The notes beneath the pieces were generated by a model. It worked only from the letters and a program-made list of their open reading frames with translations, searched no databases and was not told the origin of the DNA. A stretch of DNA of 64,000 bases from Clostridia bacterium (GTDB lineage: Bacteria; Bacillota; Clostridia; Oscillospirales; CAG-272): positions 83,204 to 147,203 of the forward strand of contig JAFTPV010000017.1 in NCBI GenBank assembly GCA_017463125.1. Reading direction: 5' to 3'. Below, one piece after another: positions 48,705 through 57,530 of this stretch. Position numbers and translations under genes: made by a program. Every line of letters begins with the position of its first letter. Within the stretch, counting starts at the first letter, position 1.

Positions 48705-50984
48705 ATGGCAAGAATAAAAGACTGTAACGGAAGACCCGCAATATTTATAAACGACGTCCCCTACCCTCCTATGATGGCTACCGTCAGGACGCGTAAGGAG
48801 AGAGTGAATATCGACTTTGACCGCGACTATTTTGATGCTCTAGGCAAGGCGGGAATAAAGATATATTTCCTTATTTGCGATACCCTTGATCTTTACCCCG
48901 AGGCCTTCGAGATGTTTGACAGAGAGGTACGTCTTCTTCTTGAAGCGGTTCCTGACGCTTATATAATTCCCAGAATAGGTATGCACCCAACAAATGAATG
49001 GATAAAGCAAAATCCGGACGAGTGCGTTAAATATTCCGACGGTGAGAGCCCTCCCGTACATCTCTTCTCCGAATCGTACGAAACAGATCTCCCAGCACAC
49101 TATTCCCTCGCCTCTGAAAAGTGGCGCACGGATATGTCGGTTGCACTAACGAAAACCTTGCAAAAAATCAAGGAGCAGCCCTATTCAGATAGGATAATCG
49201 GATATTTTCTTGCAGCGGGCGGTACTTCCGAGTGGTATTATATGCTTCCCGTCATAGATAATGAAAACAAGAGAACTCTCGGGTACAGCAAGGCGTTTAA
49301 GCGTGAATTTAGCAAATATCTTACAGAAAAATACGGCACGGACGAAAATTTGCAGGCACACTGGAAAAATCCGACTGCAACTCTTGCCGACCCGCCTATT
49401 CCCGAGTTTGATAAGCACTATTACGTCGATGATATTGACAAGGATTCAACGATTCCGAAAATCAGAATGTACGCGAATACGAAAACACCTCCATCGCCGA
49501 AAAACGGATACAATTTCGGCTCATTCCCCGACTTCGACAATTCTACCGACGTTTACGATTTTTACAGAGCTTGGAATATTTCAACAGCAGACTCGGTGCT
49601 TCACTTTGCGAAGACCATTAAGCGCTTTGACCCAGAATACCTTGTTGGCGCCTTTTACGGCTCGCAGGGCTGTATAAATCATATAATTTCAAGCTCATCG
49701 GGCGGTAACGTCAAGGTGCTTGAGAGCGAATATATAGATTTTCTTGCTGCACCTGGAGTTTACGAGAACAGACTCAGCGGTGGCTGCACCGGTCAAAGAG
49801 AGGTTCAGGATTCCTTTGCTCTTCATAATAAGATCTATATTGTAGAGGACGACGCGAGAACGCTGGCAGAGGGAGAATATCACAAAAATCTCTACCAAAT
49901 CTACGATATGACAGACTCTATTAACGTCTTAAAGCGCGAGTTTGGAAGAACGTTATGTGAGGATGTGCAGGCATGGTGGTTTGACCAGCTTATCGGCGGA
50001 GGAAGGTACAAATATCCAGAGATTTACGAGCTTTTTGCCGAGCAGCAAAAGATTGCCGCTGACGCTTATTCTTTGGACAGAAGAAAATGCTCCGAAATCG
50101 CTCTGATAATAGACGAGGAGAGCATGCAGGCAGTGTCGCACCATACGACGAGAACCGCCGTAGAGCTTTTCAGGAACTACGAGCTTGCAAAGGTTGGCGC
50201 CCCGATAGACCAATATTACCACAACGATATGTCAGACCCGAATATGCCGAGCTATAAGCTCTACGTATTCTTAAACGTTTTCGTTCTGACCCCCGAAGAG
50301 CGCGAAGCTATACACAAAAAGCTGAAGGCTGACGGTGCCACAGCTCTTTGGCTATACGCCCCGGGTATGATAGATACGACAAAAATCAACGGCAAGGCTT
50401 CAGCGGAAAACGTGGAAGCACTGACGGGTATCAAGTGCGAGATAGATACCGCCAAGCACGACTCGGTATTCAGATGGAACGGCGAGGATCACCCCATTAC
50501 ACGTGCGTTTGATAACCGAGCGCTTTACGGTTGCTTTGACAGGCGACGTATAATGTCCCTTATCGGTCAGAAATACGACCCTAAATACCTCTATGATACA
50601 TATATGTACCCGACGGTTTATTCTATTGATGATGGTGCAAAAAACCTTGCTTATTTCCTAACGACAGGTATTCCCGCAGTTACTCTCAAGGAATGCGACG
50701 GCTTCACGTCTATTCTTCACGGCTCAAAATTCTTAAAGAGCGACGAGCTTCGCGAGATCGCAAGATTTGCAGGCTGTCATATTTACAGCGAGGGTGACGA
50801 TACCTTCTACGCAAACAAAAATTTCGTCACACACCACTCCACCGAAACCGGAAAAAAGAAAATCAATTTCGGCAGAAGGGTTTCTCCATTTGAGGTGTAC
50901 GAAAAAAGGTTCTACGGTAGGGACACATGCGAGATAGAATTTGACGCATATCTTGGCGAAACGAAAATGTTCAAGTTGCTTTAA
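48705..50984 (+). CDS. GH42-like glycosidase, large cytoplasmic
   Basis: A 759-aa protein without signal peptide. The layout suggests a TIM barrel (to about residue 480) with candidate catalytic glutamates in GGTSEWYYM near residue 180 and YIVEDDARTL near residue 385, then a domain with LNVFVLTPEEREAIHKKL and ALWLYAPGMID like the trimerisation domain of GH42 beta-galactosidases, and a C-terminal beta region. Exact family is uncertain. The ATG at 48705 has AAGGAGGTG upstream; earlier starts overlap the promoter. It is a single-gene unit with strong promoter and terminator. Confidence 0.65.
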   Translation: MARIKDCNGRPAIFINDVPYPPMMATVRTRKERVNIDFDRDYFDALGKAGIKIYFLICDTLDLYPEAFEMFDREVRLLLEAVPDAYIIPRIGMHPTNEWIKQNPDECVKYSDGESPPVHLFSESYETDLPAHYSLASEKWRTDMSVALTKTLQKIKEQPYSDRIIGYFLAAGGTSEWYYMLPVIDNENKRTLGYSKAFKREFSKYLTEKYGTDENLQAHWKNPTATLADPPIPEFDKHYYVDDIDKDSTIPKIRMYANTKTPPSPKNGYNFGSFPDFDNSTDVYDFYRAWNISTADSVLHFAKTIKRFDPEYLVGAFYGSQGCINHIISSSSGGNVKVLESEYIDFLAAPGVYENRLSGGCTGQREVQDSFALHNKIYIVEDDARTLAEGEYHKNLYQIYDMTDSINVLKREFGRTLCEDVQAWWFDQLIGGGRYKYPEIYELFAEQQKIAADAYSLDRRKCSEIALIIDEESMQAVSHHTTRTAVELFRNYELAKVGAPIDQYYHNDMSDPNMPSYKLYVFLNVFVLTPEEREAIHKKLKADGATALWLYAPGMIDTTKINGKASAENVEALTGIKCEIDTAKHDSVFRWNGEDHPITRAFDNRALYGCFDRRRIMSLIGQKYDPKYLYDTYMYPTVYSIDDGAKNLAYFLTTGIPAVTLKECDGFTSILHGSKFLKSDELREIARFAGCHIYSEGDDTFYANKNFVTHHSTETGKKKINFGRRVSPFEVYEKRFYGRDTCEIEFDAYLGETKMFKLL

Positions 50985-50992
50985 TACCACGA

Positions 50993-51022
50993 CGCTCCAA
51001 GCTGTTTTTATGGTTTGGAGCG
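50993..51022 (+). terminator. Terminator of the GH42-like gene
   Basis: CGCTCCAA (50993-51000) and TTGGAGCG (51015-51022) form an 8-bp stem followed by TTTTT. Confidence 0.88.
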
Positions 51023-51159
51023 TTTTTGTAAACTTATATTGTCAAATATGGTAATTATCGGTGCTTTATCACCAGATTATGCTCGGAGAAATCTGCTAAT
51101 TTTGGAATTTCCGTTGTTGAAAACTAATTTTTTCGTTCTATGAAAAAGTGTAATACCGC

Positions 51160-51188
51160 TTGACACGTGTATAAAAAGGTGATAGAAT
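51160..51188 (+). promoter_or_regulatory. Sigma-A promoter for the 51228-53249 gene
   Basis: TTGACA (51160-51165) and TAGAAT (51183-51188) are separated by 17 bp. Confidence 0.82.
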
Positions 51189-51227
51189 ATATAAAGTATT
51201 ATTTTTATCGCATTTTAGGAGGACAAA

Positions 51228-53249
51228 ATGAGTCGCAAAATGATGAAGGGTATATCAACACTCAACCCTGTTGACGTTGAAAGAGACTATTATCTCTTTA
51301 CGGTGGACTACGCGATTTCGCACGGCTTTGACCACTACCAGCTCATAGGGCCGATACACGATCAAGTGAAGGGCAATATCGACGGTATGACCTTCTCTAA
51401 AAAATACGCACAGTTTAACGGTGAGAAGAATGCAGAATACGTAAACTACTGTCTTGACGTTGTGAACGAGGGACTTGAAAAGCTATCTGTCGCCGGTGTC
51501 AAAACATATATGTGGCACCACGAGCTTGACCTGCCCTACGGCTTTGGCGAAGCGTTTCCCGAGGCGCTTAACGAGTACGGTGACGTTGAGGTAACGCACC
51601 CGAAGGTAAAGGATTATCTTGAAAACAAGATAATAGACTTTTTTGACAGCTATCCGAAAATGGACGGTATTATTCTCACGCTTCACGAAACGAAGGTGCC
51701 GCTCCTTAAGCTGAAAAACCAGAAGCTTGACCCTATCGGAAGGGTAAAATTCGTCACAGAAATTCTCTACAAGACCTGCAAGGCTCTCGGAAAGGAGCTT
51801 ATAGTTCGTCCTTTTGCCAGCATTGAAGAGGATTACGAGATGATGACAAAGGCATACGAGGAGATCTCTCCCGAGCTTATCATTATGGACAAGTGGACGC
51901 AGTTTGACTGGTCGCTCTGCCTTCCTAACAATAAATTCTATGCAAAAATAAAGAAAAATCCTCTCTTTGTTGAAACCGACATTTTCGGCGAATTCTTCGG
52001 CAAGGGCAGACTTCCCTTAATGCTAAAGGATCATATAACGGAAAAATTCGCTTACTGTGAAAAATTCTCACCCGTCGGTTACGTTTCCCGTATTGACAGA
52101 GCAGGAAGAGACCCCTTTGGCGAGGTAAACGAGGTGAACCTCAACATAATGCACGCAGCTCTCTCGGGTGAGGACGTTGACGAAGCGATAAACGCCTTCT
52201 TTACCGAGAGGTACGGCGAGGCGGCAGATGGTGTGCGCGAGATTATGGAAGGCACGGAGGACATCCTCAAAAAAGTCATATACCTGAAAGGATACTATTA
52301 TAGCCAGCTCAGCCTCTTCCCCTATCTCAACCACTGTAAGAATCATTTCTATTTTGAGATGATGAGAGACGACTATGCAATCAAATCAAACGAATGGTTT
52401 ATCCCTATCGGATGGGATAGAGGAACGCTTGACGGTGTGCTTGCCGAAAAGGCAGAGGCGGTGAGGGCTGCTGAAATAGCTCTTGAAAAGCTGACTGAGC
52501 TTTCTGATAAAATGGACGAAGAGCTCTATAAGAACCTTTATACAAAGTTCAAAAACCTTGAGCTTGTGTCGAAGATTTGGGAGCAGATGACACTCGTCTA
52601 TTACAGCTACGCAAAGTTCTTTGAATACGGGGATTCAAGCTATGAGACTATGCTCTATTCGGCAATTGACTCACTCGTTTCTCTGAACGAGAGCGGAAAG
52701 GCAGCGCTTGGCGACGATTTCTACTGCATCAGCGGCGACAGCCTTGTCGGCGGCGGAAGATACGAGCTTATTGATATGTTCGTCAAGGACGTCAAGGAAA
52801 CATTCCTTATAGAAAAGGCAGAAATTACAGAGCTTGATAGCGAAGGGCTTTACGATTACGTAATCCCCGGAGCTTGTACCGAGGGCCACAAGCTGATGAA
52901 GGAGGTCAATTTCAGCGACACTCTTATCATCGATGGCAAAATATGCCGTATTCCCGGCAACAAGGCCGCATGGAGCACAATCAACGCTCACGGCTGGTTC
53001 AGCTACGAGATGGCGGTACAGCCCGGCAAAAGCAACCGCATAATCATAGCGGCCGACAGCGCAACCGATAAGCTTGACGCCAAGGTTACCGTTGGAGATG
53101 ACTCTTATGAAATTCATAAGAACGGTGATATGCAGGAGCTTGTATTTGATTATACGACAGGCTTAGAGGAAAGCACTCTTCGCGTAAGGATTGATAAAAT
53201 ATCCCCAGATACTCCGAGAATCTATTATATTAAAGTTATGAGCGCCTAA
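51228..53249 (+). CDS. Large TIM-barrel glycosidase-like protein (GH67/GH115/GH20-like)
   Basis: A 673-aa cytoplasmic protein I cannot place with certainty. A barrel-like first half has HHELDLPYGFGEAFPEAL, then VTHPKVKDYLENKIIDFFDSY and a beta strand ending in GIILTLHETKVPLL, a pattern seen in alpha-glucuronidase-like and related clans. A helical middle (about 300-500) and a C-terminal beta-rich domain from residue 530 follow. The ATG has AGGAGG upstream. It has its own promoter at 51160-51188; no terminator separates it from the following lipoprotein gene, which has its own promoter. Confidence 0.6.
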   Translation: MSRKMMKGISTLNPVDVERDYYLFTVDYAISHGFDHYQLIGPIHDQVKGNIDGMTFSKKYAQFNGEKNAEYVNYCLDVVNEGLEKLSVAGVKTYMWHHELDLPYGFGEAFPEALNEYGDVEVTHPKVKDYLENKIIDFFDSYPKMDGIILTLHETKVPLLKLKNQKLDPIGRVKFVTEILYKTCKALGKELIVRPFASIEEDYEMMTKAYEEISPELIIMDKWTQFDWSLCLPNNKFYAKIKKNPLFVETDIFGEFFGKGRLPLMLKDHITEKFAYCEKFSPVGYVSRIDRAGRDPFGEVNEVNLNIMHAALSGEDVDEAINAFFTERYGEAADGVREIMEGTEDILKKVIYLKGYYYSQLSLFPYLNHCKNHFYFEMMRDDYAIKSNEWFIPIGWDRGTLDGVLAEKAEAVRAAEIALEKLTELSDKMDEELYKNLYTKFKNLELVSKIWEQMTLVYYSYAKFFEYGDSSYETMLYSAIDSLVSLNESGKAALGDDFYCISGDSLVGGGRYELIDMFVKDVKETFLIEKAEITELDSEGLYDYVIPGACTEGHKLMKEVNFSDTLIIDGKICRIPGNKAAWSTINAHGWFSYEMAVQPGKSNRIIIAADSATDKLDAKVTVGDDSYEIHKNGDMQELVFDYTTGLEESTLRVRIDKISPDTPRIYYIKVMSA

Positions 53250-53265
53250 AATCTTTATTTTTTGA

Positions 53266-53294
53266 TTGACATTTTGTTTATTTGATGTTATAAT
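53266..53294 (+). promoter_or_regulatory. Strong sigma-A promoter for the repeat lipoprotein
   Basis: TTGACA (53266-53271) and TATAAT (53289-53294) are exact consensus boxes separated by 17 bp, the best promoter in the window, 40 bp upstream of the start codon. Confidence 0.9.
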
Positions 53295-53334
53295 ATTCTC
53301 AAGGATACTATTTAATATCAGATTGGAGATTTTT

Positions 53335-54255
53335 ATGAAAAAGAGCTTAAAACTTTCACTCCTCACAGTTTCCCTTGCTGTGACAGCCGTTCTGCTCATA
53401 GGATGCACCGAAGGATGCGAGCACAAGTTCGGCACAGCTTACCAAACCGATGAAACTCACCACTGGCACGCGTGTGAAAACGGATGCGGTGATGTTCTCG
53501 GCAAGGAGGCTCATTCATTTGGCGAGCTTGACGTTACAAAGATGCCCACCTGCGCCGAGAAGGGTGAAGGAACACGCACCTGTACCGATTGCGGTAAGAC
53601 TATAACCGTTGATATACCTGTAACAACGAATCACACGTACGGCGATACATACGAGCACGACGGTGCAAGCCACTGGAGAACCTGTACCGTATGTAACGGC
53701 GCAAAGGAAACTAACAGTCACGTCTTTGACGGTCTTGCATACGACCAAAACAACCACTGGAACACCTGCGTTTGCGGTCAGGCTGATACCGCAACTGCTC
53801 ACGTATGGAATAGCGGTACTGTAAACGAGGACGGCTCAACCACATATAGCTGTACCGAAGAGAGCTGTAAAGCTACAAAAACAGAGGCTGCAACTCCTCC
53901 TGCAGAGGATCACTCTCACTCATATACCGAGAAAGTCGTTACCGAGGCTACCTGTAAGGAAGAGGGCGTTAAGGAATTTAAGTGCAGCTGCGGCTCCTCT
54001 TATACCGAGTCTATTGCAAAGACCGCTCACTCCTACACAAGCGGTGATTATATCTATGATGATACTCATCACTGGAAGTCCTGCGTATGCGGAGCTATCC
54101 CGGAAACAAAGGATAAGCACGTATTCCCCTCCGAGCCTACCGTTGAAGGAACGCACAAGGTTTACACCTGCATTGATCACTGCGGATATGAGAAGAAGGA
54201 AATGATAAGCGTTGAGGACTCCGGCGGTTACGTCGACCCTGACGGTTGGACCTGA
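53335..54255 (+). CDS. Secreted lipoprotein with Cys/His/Trp-rich repeats
   Basis: A 306-aa lipoprotein. The signal peptide ends in LLIGC (lipidated Cys24). The mature part repeats a short module four times (near residues 39, 104, 142 and 242): an N/H/S-H-W-x-x-C core, a CG or CN pair, then a H-x-W or H-x-F segment. Between them lie longer TC-x-E-x-G-x-(12)-C-x-CG modules (near residues 69 and 208). The spacing suggests small zinc- or disulfide-stabilised knuckles, common on clostridial surface proteins. The C-terminus is acidic. GGAG precedes the ATG and a near-perfect promoter suggests high expression. Confidence 0.72.
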   Translation: MKKSLKLSLLTVSLAVTAVLLIGCTEGCEHKFGTAYQTDETHHWHACENGCGDVLGKEAHSFGELDVTKMPTCAEKGEGTRTCTDCGKTITVDIPVTTNHTYGDTYEHDGASHWRTCTVCNGAKETNSHVFDGLAYDQNNHWNTCVCGQADTATAHVWNSGTVNEDGSTTYSCTEESCKATKTEAATPPAEDHSHSYTEKVVTEATCKEEGVKEFKCSCGSSYTESIAKTAHSYTSGDYIYDDTHHWKSCVCGAIPETKDKHVFPSEPTVEGTHKVYTCIDHCGYEKKEMISVEDSGGYVDPDGWT

Positions 54256-54287
54256 TTTTCACTGTTATAACTTAATTTTTACAAGCT

Positions 54288-54316
54288 AAAGCAGCGAGAT
54301 GCTCTCTCGCTGCTTT
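54288..54316 (+). terminator. Terminator of the lipoprotein gene
   Basis: AAAGCAGCGAGA (54288-54299) and TCTCGCTGCTTT (54305-54316) form a 12-bp perfect stem with a 5-nt loop and T tail. Confidence 0.92.
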
Positions 54317-54342
54317 TATTTTATATTTACAATAACAAAAAA

Positions 54343-54371
54343 ACAGGCTCGAAGTTTTGCTTCGAGCCTGT
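54343..54371 (-). terminator. Terminator downstream of thiI
   Basis: ACAGGCTCGAAG (54343-54354) and CTTCGAGCCTGT (54360-54371) form a 12-bp perfect stem. On the minus strand a run of seven T follows. It is the last of a chain of hairpins filling 54372-54534. Confidence 0.85.
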
Positions 54372-54534
54372 CCCACTCCAATCTGTGGGGTATGTTGCTT
54401 TGCAGTGGTCTCTTCTGCAAAGCAGATTTTTTCTCCTGCGCGAAAGGATACATACAAACTCACAGTTTGTCGCACGAGAAAAATAAAGCAAATTTTAATT
54501 TTGGAGCGCACTACACTCCGTAAAAAATTACACC
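54372..54534 (-). repeat. Chain of hairpins after thiI (possible dispersed repeat or structured RNA)
   Basis: Read on the minus strand after the thiI stop, four hairpins follow in series: GGAG/CTCC; a long 13-bp stem (54429-54441 with 54471-54483) holding an inner ACAAACT/AGTTTGT stem (54454-54460 with 54464-54470); TGCTTTGCA/TGCAAAGCA (54396-54404 with 54416-54424); and CCCAC/GTGGG (54372-54376 with 54385-54389). The stretch has no convincing gene. Its look is that of an intergenic palindromic element; identity unknown. Confidence 0.5.
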
Positions 54535-55728
54535 TTAACGATATTCGGGATAAACGAGCTTGGTTTCAGTAGTCATCGTGGCGTACGCCTCGTCGATGAG
54601 TTGCTCCGCATCAACCTTTGAAAGCTCACGCATAACCTCCTCAAGCTTCGGCTGAGTCTTAGGGTGCCTTGGCGTAAATACCGTACAGCAGTCCTCGTAA
54701 GGAAGAATTGCCGTATCAAACGTACCGTAATGGCGTGCCTCTTTTATTATTTCATCTTTATCAAGTCCTATACACGGACGAAAAACGGGCATATCAACGA
54801 CGGAATCCGTAACTCTGATAGCCGCAAGGGTCTGCGACGCAACCTGACCAAGACTTTCGCCGGTTATCAGTGCGTAGCACTTATACTCTCCGGCGCACCG
54901 CTCGGCAAGACGCATCATAAATATGCGAAGAAGTATTGTAAAATAGTCCTCCTCGCACTTGTCGCGAAGTTCCTCCTGAATATGAGTAAGCGATATTACG
55001 TGAACGTGTATTCTGCCAAGGAACTCGCACATCTCTTCGGCAAGAGTCATAACCTTTTCCCTAGCGCGCTCGGAGGTGTAAGGAAAGGACTCAAAGTGCA
55101 GTGCCTCAATCTCAAGGCCGCGCTTTGCCATCATACAACCGGCAACGGGAGAATCGATACCGCCCGAGAGAAGAAGAAGTCCTCGCCCGGCAGATCTTAT
55201 CGGCAAGCCACCGGCTCCCTTCTCCTGCCCTGCTCTGATATATGCGTTATCATCTCGGATTTCCACCGTGACGGTAACATCTGGGTTGTGAACGTCAACC
55301 TTAATACCTCTGACAGAGGAAAGTATAACACCGCCGATCTCGCTTGAGATCTCGGGAGATTTCAGCGGGAATTTTTTATCTGAACGTTTAGCGTCAACCT
55401 TAAACGTGCGGGCGCCAAGAAGCTTTTGAGGCAGGTAGTCACGCACGACGCGCTTGATGTCCTCCATATCCTTTTTGCAAACTGCGGCGCGGTTAACTCC
55501 GACTATACCAAAGACCTTCTTCGCAGCCTCGTACATTCCGTCCATATCGCAAAGCTCGTCCTGCGGTTCAACGTAAACCGTGCTCTGCTTGAAATATATC
55601 TTGAACGCGCCGTAAGGACTTGCTCTGCGGCGCAGCTCCTTAACAAGAGCCGATTCAAAATTCTGCCTGTTTGCGCCCTTCAGAACGACCTCGCCGAATT
55701 TACAAAGTATTACCTCCGGTATATCCAT
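54535..55728 (-). CDS. thiI: tRNA 4-thiouridine synthase ThiI (without rhodanese domain)
   Basis: About 397 aa. An N-terminal ferredoxin-like/THUMP region (to about residue 165) precedes the PP-loop ATPase motif LLSGGIDSPVAG near residue 179 and the segment CYALITGESLGQVASQTL. It ends without the C-terminal rhodanese domain found in E. coli, as usual in Bacillota, where a cysteine desulfurase passes sulfur directly. It makes 4-thiouridine at position 8 of tRNA and may feed thiamine synthesis. The ATG at 55728 has AAGGAAG upstream. Confidence 0.95.
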   Translation of the reverse strand: MDIPEVILCKFGEVVLKGANRQNFESALVKELRRRASPYGAFKIYFKQSTVYVEPQDELCDMDGMYEAAKKVFGIVGVNRAAVCKKDMEDIKRVVRDYLPQKLLGARTFKVDAKRSDKKFPLKSPEISSEIGGVILSSVRGIKVDVHNPDVTVTVEIRDDNAYIRAGQEKGAGGLPIRSAGRGLLLLSGGIDSPVAGCMMAKRGLEIEALHFESFPYTSERAREKVMTLAEEMCEFLGRIHVHVISLTHIQEELRDKCEEDYFTILLRIFMMRLAERCAGEYKCYALITGESLGQVASQTLAAIRVTDSVVDMPVFRPCIGLDKDEIIKEARHYGTFDTAILPYEDCCTVFTPRHPKTQPKLEEVMRELSKVDAEQLIDEAYATMTTETKLVYPEYR

Positions 55729-55846
55729 CACAACTTCCTTTTTACAAAAATCAAGCGGCAACTGAAATAATTAGCCGTATATATTATAATAAAAAGAAGA
55801 GCGAAAGTCAAGAGGTGGAGATATTTTTGTCACTTTTTTGAGCTTT

Positions 55847-56296
55847 TTACTCTAAAATCATAAAAAATAGCTCCTTTGCCCGTTCCTTGTCCGAAAGCGT
55901 TGAGTAAAAAACGACGTTCCTCGAGCGCAGAACAATTCCCACGTCGTCTTTGCAGATAAGAGCGATTCTCTCACGGCACATCTCTAGTGTGTCCGAAACC
56001 TCACCATCGTCGCAAACAAAGAACGCGCACTCTGCACCGTAATCGTAATGTCGGTTCAAAAAAATTGCATAATCGCTCGGAAATTCTCCGTAATACGAGT
56101 AGATTTTTTCCAGCGTCTGCTCGCTAATATACCCTTCGGAATACTCCGGCTCACCGGACAAAAATACAGGTCCGGAAATGCCGTATGCGCTCATAAACTC
56201 GTTCATAAGCTCCTCGGCAGAAACATCAGATTGACAAGAGAAAAGAGAAAGCGCAATTATGAGTGCGATTAAAAACGACAAAATTCGCTTTAACAA
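55847..56296 (-). CDS. Small lipoprotein of unknown function
   Basis: A 149-aa protein with a lipoprotein signal: basic MLKRIL, a hydrophobic run, and the lipobox LFSC at Cys21. The mature part has no recognised domain; it contains two internal cysteines in FFVCDDGEVSDTLEMCRE. The start is the TTG at 56294-56296, 8 nt after GGAGG; a GTG within the ribosome site itself (56303-56305) is rejected. The site is buried in a hairpin with an upstream TCACCTCCC copy (see finding). It is in the same direction as thiI and ansA but separated by 118-bp and longer gaps. Confidence 0.7.
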   Translation of the reverse strand: MLKRILSFLIALIIALSLFSCQSDVSAEELMNEFMSAYGISGPVFLSGEPEYSEGYISEQTLEKIYSYYGEFPSDYAIFLNRHYDYGAECAFFVCDDGEVSDTLEMCRERIALICKDDVGIVLRSRNVVFYSTLSDKERAKELFFMILE

Positions 56297-56339
56297 AAAA
56301 ATCACCTCCCAAGAACAAATCTATGAATTAGGGAGGTGA
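56294..56339 (-). promoter_or_regulatory. Hairpin sequestering the lipoprotein ribosome-binding site
   Basis: In the minus-strand RNA, TCACCTCCC (complement of 56331-56339) pairs perfectly with GGGAGGTGA (complement of 56302-56310), which is the ribosome site. The loop is 20 nt and a run of seven U follows the stem. It may block translation or end transcription until opened. Confidence 0.7.
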
Positions 56340-56432
56340 TATATTACGAAAATATACCGTATATAATAATTTTTCAAAGTTTTTTAGCTTAAAACGCTAT
56401 ATTTTTTGGTATTTTTTGCGTAATTGAAGGTG

Positions 56433-57452
56433 TCAGATGAGTGTAAGCTCACCTCTGAGATTTTGCTCCATCCGTTCCTTTATTTCGGATTTGTCAATTC
56501 CTATGCTGAAAAGATAATACAACTTTGCGACAGCCGCCTCGGTGGTCATATCGGCACCGCTGACAGCTCCCGCTCCCTTTAATGCAGAGCTGGTTTCATA
56601 AGCACCGAGAGATACCGTCCCCGACGGACACTGGGAGCACACAGCAACTACGCTGCCGCAGCTAAAGGCGCGCTTGATTATCGGAATGAGCTCACCGCCG
56701 CCACCCGGGATATTACCCGCGCCGAAGGTTTCAAGAACGATACCCGAGAGCTTGTCCGTCATTATTGATTCAAAAAGACTGAACTGTATTCCGGGAAATA
56801 CCTTAAGAACACCTATCGGCACGTTTGAGAGAGGCTTCAGCGAAATCCCGCCGTCAGAGCCTTCCGCTATGGCAGAATAATTATATTTGATAGTAATTCC
56901 TACGTCGGCAAGGTGCGGATAATTCGGCGAATCAAATGCTACAAGATCGTCGGCGCTCATCTTTGTCGCTCTGTTGCCTCTAAGAAGCTTTCCGCTGAAA
57001 TACAGACACACCTCTCCCACAACGCCGTCACCGGCTATTATCAGCGAGGTGATAAGGTTATCTCTACCGTCACTTCTGACCTCAGAGAGCGGTATCTGCG
57101 AGCCAGTGAGAACAACAGGCTTATCAAGACCATCAAGGATAAACGATAGCGCAGACGCAGTATACGCCATAGTATCGGTGCCGTGCAAAACCACGAAGCC
57201 GTCGTAATCCGAATAGCTGTTATATATGACCTCTGCAATACTGTTCCACTCCGACACCGTCATATCCGATGAATCAAGCAGGGGCGACATCTCATAAAGC
57301 TCCCAAAGCGGAACGTCATCTCGCGCCAGATCATCTATTCGTGAGAGAGCTTCCTTAAAGAAGCCTGATACAGGAGCATAACCCTTGTCGGTCTTCTTCA
57401 TACCAATGGTTCCGCCCGTGTAAATTATAAGAACCTTTTTCCTGTTTTTCAA
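56433..57452 (-). CDS. ansA: L-asparaginase, type I
   Basis: A 339-aa cytoplasmic asparaginase that releases ammonia and aspartate from asparagine. The first threonine motif IYTGGTIGMKK near residue 9 and the second VVLHGTDTMAYTASALSF near residue 84 both keep the catalytic Thr-Lys-Asp set, and QIPLSEVRSDGRDNL follows. The start is taken as the TTG at 57450-57452, with AAGGAG 8 nt upstream; a TTG further up (57497) has no site. It is directly after pncB, and its aspartate product could feed NAD synthesis (inference). Confidence 0.93.
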   Translation of the reverse strand: MKNRKKVLIIYTGGTIGMKKTDKGYAPVSGFFKEALSRIDDLARDDVPLWELYEMSPLLDSSDMTVSEWNSIAEVIYNSYSDYDGFVVLHGTDTMAYTASALSFILDGLDKPVVLTGSQIPLSEVRSDGRDNLITSLIIAGDGVVGEVCLYFSGKLLRGNRATKMSADDLVAFDSPNYPHLADVGITIKYNYSAIAEGSDGGISLKPLSNVPIGVLKVFPGIQFSLFESIMTDKLSGIVLETFGAGNIPGGGGELIPIIKRAFSCGSVVAVCSQCPSGTVSLGAYETSSALKGAGAVSGADMTTEAAVAKLYYLFSIGIDKSEIKERMEQNLRGELTLI

Positions 57453-57530
57453 GAAAAAATCTCCTTTTTGTTTATTTGTTTGTGTAAAGCAGTTCAATTT
57501 TAGCCATTAATCGACTGCAATTATTTACAT

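Noticed and set aside
54272-54523. Overlapping small ORFs on both strands between the lipoprotein and thiI genes
   Set aside because: They arise from the palindromic hairpins and terminators; no ribosome site, and the same region reads in several frames.
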